NCBI GenBank assembly: GCA_965206395.1
Contig: CBDBJK010000013.1
Coordinates: 1 to 64,000, forward strand
DNA: 64,000 nt
Direction: 5' to 3'
Origin: CBDBJK01 sp965206395
GTDB lineage: Bacteria > Chloroflexota > Dehalococcoidia > Lucifugimonadales > CATOSD01
Positions 16,326-24,466 of this stretch are shown here, one piece after another. Position numbers and translations under genes: made by a program. The notes under the pieces were generated by a model. It worked only from the letters and a program-made list of their open reading frames with translations, was not told where the DNA came from and did no database searches. Position 1 is the first letter of the stretch; each line of letters begins with the position of its first letter.

Positions 16326-18155
16326 GTGAATTCAACAAGACGAGTCAACCCAATCCGATGGCTTCTAATAGCTGGGGCTATCTTCCTCATGCTCATGCTT
16401 TTTGTTCCACGGGGAGCTTCAGGCGCAGAACTTGAAATCAGCCAGGTCTTCGAAATGGCAGAGGCGGGTCGGCTATCCTCAATACAGGTAACCGGCGACA
16501 GTCTGGACGTGACCACAATAGACGGTGCGACTTTTCGCTCCAGGAAAGAGAGCGGCGTTAGCATCATTGAGCTACTGGATGAGCGAGGTATCGTAACCGG
16601 AGAGCGTGGAATCCAGGTTAGTGTAAAACAGGATGGCGGCGGGTTCCTGCCCATACTCGTATCCCTCTTGCCCATAGTTCTCATAGGAGGACTGATATTC
16701 TTCATGATGCGTCGCGCTCAGGGCGGCATGAACCAGGTCACGAACATTGGCAAGAGCCGGGCGCGCGAGGTTATCGAAAACACCTCCTCGATCAAGTTTG
16801 ACGACGTTGCGGGAGCCGAAGAGGCCAAGCAGGAGCTTGCGGAGTTAGTGGAATTCCTCCAGACGCCCACCAAGTTCACCAGGCTTGGGGCAAAAATTCC
16901 CAAAGGCGTGCTGCTCGTCGGCCCGCCCGGCACTGGCAAGACCCTCATCAGCAAGGCAGTCGCGGGAGAGGCTGGCGTGCCGTTCTTTTCGACCAGCGGC
17001 AGCGAATTCGTGGAAATGTTCGTAGGTGTGGGCGCTAGCAGAGTGAGAGATCTGTTTAACAGGGCCAAACAGAACTCGCCCGCCGTGGTTTTCATCGATG
17101 AAATCGACGCCGTAGGCAGACATCGCGGCGCAGGTATCGGCGGCGGCAACGACGAGCGAGAGCAGACCTTGAACCAGATTCTCGTAGAGATGGATGGCTT
17201 TGACGAGCGTACCAATGTTATTGTGATCGCCGCCACCAACCGACCGGACATACTCGACCCTGCACTCGTGCGGCCCGGTCGGTTCGACCGGCGAGTAATG
17301 CTCGACCTACCCGACGTTAGAGGCCGTGAGGCCATCCTTGAGGTGCACCTTAGTGGCAAACCTGCTGCGTCGGGTTTGGATTTGACAACGGTGGCGAAGG
17401 AAACCAGCGGCTTTAGCGGCGCTGACCTTGCGAACCTCGTCAACGAGGCTGCTATTCTAGCGGCCAGGGAAGGCAAGCAGGAAATCGGGACGTTGGAATT
17501 CACCGAAGCCATAGACCGCGTAATCGCCGGGCCTGCTCGCAAGAGCAGAAGGACCAGCGAAAAGGAACGCAAGATAGTGGCCTATCATGAGGCAGGCCAT
17601 GCTCTAGTCGCGTCGCAGCTTGCGAATGCTGACCCGGTGCACAAGGTGACGATAGTGTCACGCGGCGCTTCGGGCGGACATACCCGGCTGCTACCCGACG
17701 AGGACAGAAACTTGTGGTCGAAAGGACAGTTCGAAGCAATGATGACGGTTATGATGGGAGGACAGGCGGCCGAGGAAGTGGTTTTCGGAGACGTAACCAC
17801 TGGCGCATCGAACGACCTTCAGAATGCCACCAGAGTTGCGCGAAAGATGGTGACCGAATACGGCATGAGCGAAGAGCTAGGCCCCCAGACCTTCGATACC
17901 GGTGGTAACCAGGTATTCCTCGGCAAGGAACTTAACCAGGGGCGGGTCTATAGCGATGCCGTAGCCGAGAAGATCGACGCTGAAGTCGGCGGTTTTCTGC
18001 ACAGGGCGCGACAGGCGGCGAACAGCATCATTGAGATCAACAGAGACAAACTGATTAGACTGGCGGAAAGGCTGCTAACCGAAGAAACTATAGACGGCCA
18101 GGCGCTTCAGGATCTTCTGAAGGCCACCGAAGGAAATGCCTCGATGGCTGCATAA
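16326..18155 (+). CDS. ftsH: ATP-dependent zinc metalloprotease FtsH
   Basis: 609 aa from GTG 16326, preceded by agaggt; the upstream ATG/GTG region has no site. Membrane-anchored AAA protease that degrades misfolded membrane and regulatory proteins. Two helices (about 12-27 and 108-128) flank a short extracytoplasmic loop. The AAA module has Walker A GPPGTGKT (199-206), Walker B VFIDEID (255-261) and the second region of homology ATNRPDILDPALVRPGRFDR. The zinc site is HEAGH (421-425). Single-copy looking and monocistronic; an apparent neighbour downstream is the broken DUF1684 gene. Confidence 0.96.
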   Translation: MNSTRRVNPIRWLLIAGAIFLMLMLFVPRGASGAELEISQVFEMAEAGRLSSIQVTGDSLDVTTIDGATFRSRKESGVSIIELLDERGIVTGERGIQVSVKQDGGGFLPILVSLLPIVLIGGLIFFMMRRAQGGMNQVTNIGKSRAREVIENTSSIKFDDVAGAEEAKQELAELVEFLQTPTKFTRLGAKIPKGVLLVGPPGTGKTLISKAVAGEAGVPFFSTSGSEFVEMFVGVGASRVRDLFNRAKQNSPAVVFIDEIDAVGRHRGAGIGGGNDEREQTLNQILVEMDGFDERTNVIVIAATNRPDILDPALVRPGRFDRRVMLDLPDVRGREAILEVHLSGKPAASGLDLTTVAKETSGFSGADLANLVNEAAILAAREGKQEIGTLEFTEAIDRVIAGPARKSRRTSEKERKIVAYHEAGHALVASQLANADPVHKVTIVSRGASGGHTRLLPDEDRNLWSKGQFEAMMTVMMGGQAAEEVVFGDVTTGASNDLQNATRVARKMVTEYGMSEELGPQTFDTGGNQVFLGKELNQGRVYSDAVAEKIDAEVGGFLHRARQAANSIIEINRDKLIRLAERLLTEETIDGQALQDLLKATEGNASMAA

Positions 18156-18274
18156 GAGACCGCGTTAAACACGTCTGCAGTATTCATTCCGCGTAACTCA
18201 GGTTCGAAATGTATTGCATCGTGTCGTGATAATAAGCGTCTAATTGAATAAGACCACTTTTTAGGAGCATTCCA

Positions 18275-18784
18275 ATGTCTGAACTCACTGAATTTCGCGA
18301 AAGCAAAGACCATTTCATAGGGCACGACCCTCAGTCACCGTTAACAGACGATCAGAAGCGAGGCTTTAGCGGCCTGAAATACTACGATGAAAATTCCGCC
18401 CTGAACTTGGTAATCGCGCCTGAAATGTTCGATAACTAGGAGATCGTAGAGATGCAGACCAGTACCGGCGACGTAGCCCCGTTTGTTCGATGGGGGAAGA
18501 TTTCCTTCGAGGTTGAAAACCAGCCTGCTCAGTTGACCGTCTACAAAGACACCGACAGCGGCGAGTTCTTCCTCCCGTTTGCCGACGCCACAAGCGGCAA
18601 CGAGACATACGGAGCAGGCCGATACCTGGAAGTGGAGGTGCTACCCAACGGACAACTGCTTGTGGAGTTCAACTATGCCTACAACCCCTATTGCGCCTAT
18701 AATGAGAGATGGAGCTGCCCTATAACGCCTCTGGAAAACCGGATTCAGGTTCCCATCCGCGCAGGCGAGAAGAATTTCAAGTAG
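18275..18784 (+). pseudogene. DUF1684 family gene interrupted by an in-frame TAG
   Basis: One frame from ATG 18275 (aggagc 7 bases upstream) to 18784 encodes a DUF1684-like protein of about 169 aa with an amber codon at 18437-18439. Before it: FRESKDHFIGHDPQSPLT, FSGLKYYDEN and APEMFDN. After it: EIVEMQTSTGDVAPFVRWG, YKDTDSGEFFLPFADATSG, ETYGAGRYLEVEVL and FNYAYNPYCAYNERWSCPIT, all strongly conserved in this family. An ATG at 18452 could restart translation, but without an obvious site. A recent nonsense mutation is the simplest reading; readthrough is possible. DUF1684 proteins have no settled function. Confidence 0.85.
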
Positions 18785-18829
18785 TATCAGTTAATCTAAC
18801 CTGAGTCATATACAGGCGATGTTATCAAG

Positions 18830-18862
18830 AACCCGTCCTTCAATCCGAAAGACGGGTTTTTA
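18830..18862 (+). terminator. intrinsic terminator after the DUF1684 gene
   Basis: The arms aacccgtc (18830-18837) and gacgggtt (18851-18858) form an 8-bp stem followed by ttta. It lies 45 bases after the DUF1684 stop. The remaining spacer to 19147 shows TTGACA-like hexamers (18994 region) but no gene. Confidence 0.75.
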
Positions 18863-19147
18863 GGTTTGACGACAATAAGCAAGCCGCAACGATTGCCACC
18901 ATCCTTGCCTTCTTCTGGACCATTACAAGCTCCCCCTATCCATCGTCAGCAGAAACGATGCTGAAATTTACACCTTGAATCAGCATCACTGATTTGACAA
19001 TCCTGGTTGCCAACATTACTGTGGAGACGCATTCTGCAAGGCTTCTGCTTTCTCTATAAGGTTGACAAGCTGTGGAACCCGATCACTGACCAGGATAGCT
19101 TCTGAAGCGGAAGACCAAGCAGTGGGACTACAAAATAGGAGATTTGC

Positions 19148-19876
19148 ATGTACGGTTGGAGAGCCAGAATCGGCATAATCGTGTCCCCTCCAAATACGGT
19201 TGCGGAGGTCGAATTTAACCAGATGGTGCCCGAGGGAGTATCGGTTCACGCCTCTCGAATGTTCCGACCGCCGCACGTGTCGGCGTTGACCCGTGAATCC
19301 CTTGAGACTACCAACGAGTCCCTGCCCCAAGTGGCTGGTGCTCTGGCACCTCTCAAACCCGATGTACTGGTATTCACTCACACACTAGGAAGCATGGTGT
19401 GGGGCGCTGGCAACGATGGCCGGCTTACAAGCATGCTTTCCGAGTCAGCAGGCTGCCCAACCATCACTACTGCCGGAGCGGTGTTAGCGGCCTTCCAAGA
19501 ACTGGACGCCAAGCGGGTTGCCCTGGTAGCGCCATATCCATCCCCATTGGTGGAACTGGAGAAGGAATACCTGGAACAGTCGCTCCCAGGTCTCAAGGTA
19601 GTCAATCACGCATTTCTGGACATGAGCAACGGATGGGAAATCGGCAACATGGAGCCGCGCGAAGCATACCGGGCAGCGCGAGACGTGGACTGTGCAGAGG
19701 CCGATGTCATATTCGTCAGTGGCACAAACTGGCGCGCTATCGAGGCCATTGAACCTCTGGAACAGGACCTGGGCAAACCGGTTCTCACCGCCAACCAGGT
19801 GGGCATGTGGGCCGCGCTGCGGACGCTGGGTGTCAGCGGAGTCAGCGGGTTTGGGAGTCTGCTCCAGAGCCATTGA
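19148..19876 (+). CDS. Asp/Glu racemase-superfamily protein (maleate isomerase-like) lacking both catalytic Cys
   Basis: 242 aa. The fold family is clear from YGWRARIGIIVSPPNTVAE, PEGVSVHASRM, the middle VLAAFQELDAKRVALVAPY and the end KPVLTANQVGMWAALRTLGV. Maleate cis-trans isomerases and relatives use two Cys, in ACTSGS-like and SCTNLR-like motifs. Here the first reads FTHTLGS (His78 in place of Cys) and the second VSGTNWR (Gly192 in place of Cys). It should therefore not do the two-cysteine isomerisation and may act as a decarboxylase-like enzyme, a binding protein or something new. A small unknown gene and a nitroreductase follow on the same strand. Confidence 0.82.
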   Translation: MYGWRARIGIIVSPPNTVAEVEFNQMVPEGVSVHASRMFRPPHVSALTRESLETTNESLPQVAGALAPLKPDVLVFTHTLGSMVWGAGNDGRLTSMLSESAGCPTITTAGAVLAAFQELDAKRVALVAPYPSPLVELEKEYLEQSLPGLKVVNHAFLDMSNGWEIGNMEPREAYRAARDVDCAEADVIFVSGTNWRAIEAIEPLEQDLGKPVLTANQVGMWAALRTLGVSGVSGFGSLLQSH

Positions 19877-20020
19877 AGACAACTAGCCAACATGATGGCG
19901 CATTGCGTTTCCAGCTTTCCTCTGTTGTCGGGACAATACCTGACGCGGAGCATCACGAGTCATAGGATTGGGCATTCATATGCAACTGAGCGTAATTTAC
20001 CTGGCTGCGGAGGTGAGACC

Positions 20021-20236
20021 ATGTCAAAGATCGAAATCGTAAGTCCTGTAGCTCCAAAATACACCGGCTATAAGATTCGCCCGGACCTTCAATGGCTGGA
20101 AGAATATCCACATATGGAAGTACCGATTGCGGCCAGTCCAGATTCCTTCGTCGTGGCGGTAGCAGGCGGACTTGGCAACGTGAGCGAGTTCTTCTGGGGT
20201 ATCTACGGCTCTGCCACCAAAATCATTGAGGAGTAA
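20021..20236 (+). CDS. 71-aa protein of unknown function
   Basis: It starts at ATG 20021 with ggaggtga 6 bases upstream, reads SKIEIVSPVAPKYTGYKIRP, and ends AGGLGNVSEFFWGIYGSATK plus IIEE. The good ribosome site and coding-like composition support a real gene. The glycine-rich end vaguely recalls the nucleophile loop of UGSC-type (seleno)proteins found in similar genomes, but no Cys or Sec is present and this is not a family assignment. It is placed between the racemase-like and nitroreductase genes. Confidence 0.65.
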   Translation: MSKIEIVSPVAPKYTGYKIRPDLQWLEEYPHMEVPIAASPDSFVVAVAGGLGNVSEFFWGIYGSATKIIEE

Positions 20237-20357
20237 GCCCTGACTCGATTTCAGCCATCGTGCCCAGATTTACGCTGCTCAGGTGCTGCACAGCGCCCGA
20301 TGCCGAACACTTGCGTTCCAAATTTATGCTCTAAATGCCCTAAGAAGGAGGCAGTGA

Positions 20358-20993
20358 ATGGATTTTTTTGAGGTCGTACACACGCAACGCTCAATTCGAA
20401 GCTTCAAGCCTGACCCGGTTCCAGAAGAGGCGCTCTGGAAAATGCTTGACGCTGCCATACGAGCGCCAAGCGGCACAAACACCCAGCCCTGGATATGGCT
20501 TGTCGTTCGGGACCAGGCCAGGCGAGAAATTATCGGGAACGCCATAGGAGAACATATGAAATCTATGGGCGCGGCAGAAAGGATGAGTGAGACCGCTCAG
20601 CAAATGGACGACACCAGCCAGCGACTTGTGCTACAACGTTCGCTGGCGTTCTTTCAGAAAGTCGCGACGGCTCCAGTCCTCATCATTCCTTGCCTGGTGA
20701 ATGTCTCCTCGCCCGTGTCTGACCCCCGGACGCTTCTGGCGGGGTCTTCCATCTATGCCGCAGTGCAAAACCTCATGCTGGCAGCGCGCGCGCAGGGCCT
20801 CGGCACCGTACTCACGACATTCCAAAACTTCATGGAGGACACACTCAGTAAAGAATTCCATATACCAGAGGGCGCTGTTCCAGTTTGCATCATACCCGTC
20901 GGCTATCCAGATGGGCAGAACTTTGGCCCGACAACCCGCAAGCCAGTTCAGTCCGTCACATACTGGGATGACTGGGGCACTAGGCTAGAGTAA
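20358..20993 (+). CDS. nitroreductase-family flavoprotein
   Basis: 211 aa, with aaggagg 6 bases before ATG 20358. FMN-binding features are TQRSIRSFKPDPVPEEAL, APSGTNTQPWIWLVV, the centre YAAVQNLMLAARAQGLGTVLT and the tail IPEGAVPVCIIPVGYP. Family members reduce nitro groups, quinones or enones with NAD(P)H, or dehalogenate. The substrate is unknown. A strong terminator follows, so it closes the short cluster that starts with the racemase-like gene. Confidence 0.9.
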   Translation: MDFFEVVHTQRSIRSFKPDPVPEEALWKMLDAAIRAPSGTNTQPWIWLVVRDQARREIIGNAIGEHMKSMGAAERMSETAQQMDDTSQRLVLQRSLAFFQKVATAPVLIIPCLVNVSSPVSDPRTLLAGSSIYAAVQNLMLAARAQGLGTVLTTFQNFMEDTLSKEFHIPEGAVPVCIIPVGYPDGQNFGPTTRKPVQSVTYWDDWGTRLE

Positions 20994-21030
20994 CAGTCGT
21001 CAGTCCTTCTTCCGAGATCAACTAAATCAA

Positions 21031-21059
21031 GAGAGGGGCCGCGTTATGCGGCCCCTCTC
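21031..21059. terminator. bidirectional hairpin terminator
   Basis: The arms gagaggggccgc (21031-21042) and gcggcccctctc (21048-21059) form a perfect 12-bp stem with a 5-base loop between two convergent genes (nitroreductase and cyclodeaminase-like). Confidence 0.8.
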
Positions 21060-21110
21060 TCTTCATAAAGACTGCCAATTTCCTTTGTGAAATACAAGAA
21101 AAACCAAACC

Positions 21111-22064
21111 CTATATCGTCGTCCCAATCCCTCGGGCTACTGCTTTGTCGTAGACGGCCTTGGCTGCGGCGATGTCCCATAGCGCCATGCCCAACGACTT
21201 GAACAGGGTGATGTCTTCAGGGCTGTTGCGCACCGGCACGACGCCGCTCACGACCTGCCATAGCTCCCTTAGCTGCTCCCAGAGAATAATTCCCCTTGAC
21301 GCTGGCATCATGAACTCGCCGCACTCGATGCGAGCCTGCGCTACGTCGTCCACTACGAGAACGTCCGGGCGTTGGATGGCAGCGTCGTCGAGTTCGGTCA
21401 CATAGGCGTTGGCCCCGCCGACTGCTGTCACGTGTGTTCCAGATTGCAGCCATGCGCCGTCGAAGACCGGCGTTCGGGAAGCGGTGATGGTAATCAAAAT
21501 ATCGACGCCCTCTACGGCCAGCCTCGCCGACTCCACAGGCGTTACCTCTATGCCGAGGCGTTTCGACATATCATTGGCGTAAGTGATTCTATGCTCTGCA
21601 TTGGGGCTGAAAACGCGAGCGCTGGATATGGGCCGCACCTTGCAGATGGCCTCAAGCTGGCTTCCGGCCTGATGTCCGCTGCCAATCACCCCGACCACAG
21701 ACGCATCCTCGCGGGCCATGTACCGCGCGGCAACTCCGCTAGCCGCGCCGGTGCGAAGCTGCCCCAGCCTGTTGGCTTCGAGTATGGATAGAACTTCGCC
21801 AGTGTCAACGCTGTACAGATAAACGAAAAAGCGAGAGCCGCCAAAGGATATCGTATAGGTCTTGAAACCGAAGATACCCGATCTATAGTCTGCCGCCTGC
21901 ATCCAGGCGAGATAAACGCCCGGCCCGGCCATGTCGTGGCCCCTTGGCCGATTCGTAGCCATGCCCTCGGCCTGATGCTTGAGGACATCTTCGACAACAG
22001 AAATAGCCTCCTCGATGTTGAGAAGGCTATCTACATCGTTCTCGGTAAGTAGAAGTGGCGCGAT
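21111..22064 (-). CDS. ornithine cyclodeaminase/mu-crystallin family protein, apparent ATC start
   Basis: About 317 aa, the normal family length (about 320). The NAD-binding loop is VVGVIGSGHQAGSQLEAI; earlier features are NIEEAISVVEDVLKHQAEG and GFKTYTISFGG; the end region is KSLGMALWDIAAAKAVYDKA. Relatives include ornithine cyclodeaminase, alanine dehydrogenase and ketimine reductases. The reading that begins at the first ATG (21962) loses about 34 conserved N-terminal residues. The frame extends upstream to IAPLLLTENDVDSLL, where the expected Met is ATC (22062-22064), 6 bases after aagga. No ATG/GTG/TTG is available there. Either ATC initiates weakly or the start was lost. A methyltransferase gene ends 25 bp upstream. 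Confidence 0.83.
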   Translation of the reverse strand: MAPLLLTENDVDSLLNIEEAISVVEDVLKHQAEGMATNRPRGHDMAGPGVYLAWMQAADYRSGIFGFKTYTISFGGSRFFVYLYSVDTGEVLSILEANRLGQLRTGAASGVAARYMAREDASVVGVIGSGHQAGSQLEAICKVRPISSARVFSPNAEHRITYANDMSKRLGIEVTPVESARLAVEGVDILITITASRTPVFDGAWLQSGTHVTAVGGANAYVTELDDAAIQRPDVLVVDDVAQARIECGEFMMPASRGIILWEQLRELWQVVSGVVPVRNSPEDITLFKSLGMALWDIAAAKAVYDKAVARGIGTTI

Positions 22065-22089
22065 GCCAGTTCCTTTTAGGCAGGTGAGG

Positions 22090-22908
22090 TTACACGCGGA
22101 CCGCGACTATATCCAGCCAGTTGCGTTTCACGAACGAGATCTTCATCTCTTCAAAGGTCTGATGGACTCCCTTCTTCAGAGCGGCGCTGGCCTTGTCCAG
22201 AGGCACGCCCGGCAGTGTGCCGACGATGAAGTCCTCGAAATCGCTGATGTCCAACCAGCCCTCTATAGGCACATCAACGGTGTCTATTTCCTGCCTGGCT
22301 ACTCTAAAGCTATGGCCTTCCAAAAGCTCTCGGTACTGATCAGGAGTGAGCTGCTTGCGTGACTCCACTTTCTCAGACTTCACGAGAGAGAGTCCGTAGT
22401 CGTGGCGGAGGTTTCGGACAGACTTGAACATCCACTTGCGATAGAAGCCCAGGGTCTCCGGCAATTGCCCTCCATCGAAGAACGAGGTGTTAAATGCAAA
22501 TTTGCCGCCGGGCTTTAGCGTCTTGGAGATTTCGGTCAACAACGCGTCCTTGTCGGGAATATAGTGAATGGCATTGCAGAAGAAGATGGTGTCTGCCGAT
22601 TCCTTAACGGTTTCCGAAACCTGCTCAACCCGGCTCTGCACGAAATCTACCGCAGCGTCACGAGCGCCTATAAGCTCGTCCATGGCCTGCTTCAGAGCGG
22701 TGGCAGACTGGTCTATGGCGATTATCACGGAGTCACGAGCGCCGCGCAGCCGATCCAGAATCAACTGAGTCACGCCCCCTGTGCCACAGGCCAAGTCTAC
22801 GATGCGCTGTTCCGAGCCTACCCCTGCCATATCCACAAGACGCGCGTTCAGGGTCGAATAAAAATCATTGCTGGAGAACTTGGAGAAGGAAAAGTTATCG
22901 GATGTCAT
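22090..22908 (-). CDS. class I SAM-dependent methyltransferase
   Basis: 272 aa; aaggaggg precedes ATG 22906-22908. The SAM-binding motif I is IVDLACGTGGVTQLILDRL, motif II is VIIAIDQSATALKQAM, and post-motif II is IFFCNAIHYIPDKDALLTEI, then LKPGGKFAFNTSFF. The C-terminal about 120 residues (YRKWMFKSVRNLRHDYGLS) are a substrate domain I cannot assign. It is immediately upstream of the cyclodeaminase-like gene and probably in the same transcript. Confidence 0.87.
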   Translation of the reverse strand: MTSDNFSFSKFSSNDFYSTLNARLVDMAGVGSEQRIVDLACGTGGVTQLILDRLRGARDSVIIAIDQSATALKQAMDELIGARDAAVDFVQSRVEQVSETVKESADTIFFCNAIHYIPDKDALLTEISKTLKPGGKFAFNTSFFDGGQLPETLGFYRKWMFKSVRNLRHDYGLSLVKSEKVESRKQLTPDQYRELLEGHSFRVARQEIDTVDVPIEGWLDISDFEDFIVGTLPGVPLDKASAALKKGVHQTFEEMKISFVKRNWLDIVAVRV

Positions 22909-23222
22909 CGTCCCTCCTTGAAAGGGGGCTGCTTGGACCGAACCTGATGCGTTTGTATAGATATGTTATGAGGAGTAGGGTAAATGCAAGGCTTGCCCTA
23001 CCGCGTCGAGGATTCAAATAGTAAACTTAACCTCGAGTGTATTATACCTAACTATGCCTGCAAAGGCCATACGAACTCGAATAAGCGCAGCAAACATGTT
23101 TTCCTTGTGGAGTAATTGGACACCACATGAAGTGAAATCGAGCGCGTCAGTCGGCGGTTGACAACATCAGCAAACGGTCATATAGTCTGTATTATCTCAG
23201 GATGGTGTGTTTATGAGAGTAC
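22909..23222. other. intergenic region before the IS630 tandem
   Basis: No supported gene. It contains one strong promoter-like pair (annotated separately), and downstream of it an ATG (23213) with gtgtgttt before it that reads only three to four codons before the IS630 end. In-frame stops upstream show that it does not encode the missing N-terminus of the rhodanese gene found on the far side of the element pair. Confidence 0.5.
23158..23186 (+). promoter_or_regulatory. sigma-70-type promoter facing the IS630 tandem
   Basis: TTGACA (23158-23163), a 17-base spacer, then TATAGT (23181-23186): full -35 match and 5 of 6 at -10. It points at the left end of the IS630 tandem. The gene it served has been separated by the insertions; the rhodanese remnant beyond them is a possible former target. 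Confidence 0.6.
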
Positions 23223-24466
23223 TAGTGGTTCAACGTTTTTGTATTGATGGGTAGAGTGACTTTAGCTTGATGCGCGCATCCTCGGTAGTGAAGCGCCAAT
23301 CCACTCGTATCACATCCCGGTTGCGTTGATTCTGCCAAGCATTGACCTCGCCGCGCAGGATGTCTTGATTGGCAATCCGTCGGTCCAGGCACTGTCGAGC
23401 CAGCACACCGATCTCTATCTCCGCCATATTCAACCAACTCCCGTGTTTGGGAGTGTAGTGTATCTCCAGTCGCTCAGCTATACGCCTCGCCTCAGCAGGC
23501 TCGAATGCCTCGTATAGCGAGGACGGCTTGTGAGTGTTGAGATTGTCCATTACCAGCACGATCCGGTCTCTGTCAGGGTAGTCCTCGTCGACCAGTTTCT
23601 TTATCACATGCGCCCAGTCCACCTTCGTGCGACGCTCTCTGACCTCGACTCGGCGCCATCCGTCCAACGGTGCAAACAGCATGAACAGGCTGCTCACTCC
23701 ATTGCGCTCGTATTCGTAGTCGTATGCCGCCGATAAGCCGGGCGCTGCGGGACGCGGCACTCGCGTCTCCTTGACTTGCTGTTTGCTCGTCTCATCCATG
23801 CACACCAGAACCTCATTCCCATCGTACGGCCGTTGGTAGACCTCCAGTATCACGTCTTCCATCGCGCACACAAACTCCGCGCTCTGACCGGGCGGGATGC
23901 ACCAACTCTGCTTCAGCCACGGCTTCAGTTCGTTTTTTTTTAAGCGCCTGGCGAACCGTCTCGGTGCTAATGGTCCCGACTATCTCACACTCGACCAACT
24001 GGTCAGCCAACAGCTTCAGGGTCCAACTGGCACGCCCCTCCGGCGGTTCCCCGCAGGCCATCGCTATCAACCGTGCTTCACCTTCGCCGTCCAGTCTCTT
24101 TTGACGCCGACGCAGTTGCTTTTTGCGATTCAGCGCAGACTCGACCCCCTCCTCCACACAGCGCTTGCGTATTCGCTCGACCGTTGACTGTCCCACACCG
24201 AGCGCGCTGGTGATGTCCGCGTCCTTCATTCCCCCGTCCGAGCGTGACTCATCGCTCATCAGCAGAATGCGCGCATAGGTCTGTTTGTACGCCGCAGCCC
24301 GACCGCGTGAGACCAAGGCGTTGAGTTCCTGTTGTTCGTCGGTAGTCAGTCTGATACGGTACTTCTTGGTAGACATCATGGTTCCTCCTCGGTTCAACGT
24401 TACGATTGAACCCCCAAGAGGAACAATGACTATCATGGTATTCATTTCAATGATGTTGGACCACTA
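23223..24466 (-). mobile_element. IS630-family insertion sequence, copy 2 (left member of a tandem)
   Basis: Element 23225-24464 (1240 bp) with TA on each side (23223-23224 and 24465-24466). The right TA is shared with copy 3, which follows directly in the same orientation. It differs from copy 1 by a 3-bp insertion (an extra codon in MEDVILEVYQ) and several substitutions. Confidence 0.94.
23230..24379 (-). CDS. IS630-family transposase, A9 frameshift site (copy 2)
   Basis: Same two-frame structure as copy 1: the HTH frame from ATG 24379 to the A9 run, then the DDE frame (MDETS, MDNLNTH, SWLNMAE) ending at 23230. The A9 run at the frame junction is kept. Relative to copy 1 it has an inserted Ile codon, KPSSL in place of KLSSL and NGVSS in place of NGASS. 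All length changes keep the second frame open, as expected if it is translated. Confidence 0.87.

Noticed and set aside
18437..18439. Recoding of TAG as pyrrolysine in the DUF1684 gene
   Set aside because: No pyl genes are visible, the family has no Pyl members known to me, and one nonsense mutation explains it.
23213..23224. ATG before the IS630 tandem as the start of the rhodanese gene
   Set aside because: It is in frame with the remnant after precise excision, but the upstream frame has a stop at 23183 and the N-terminal half-domain is missing, so it is not the native start.
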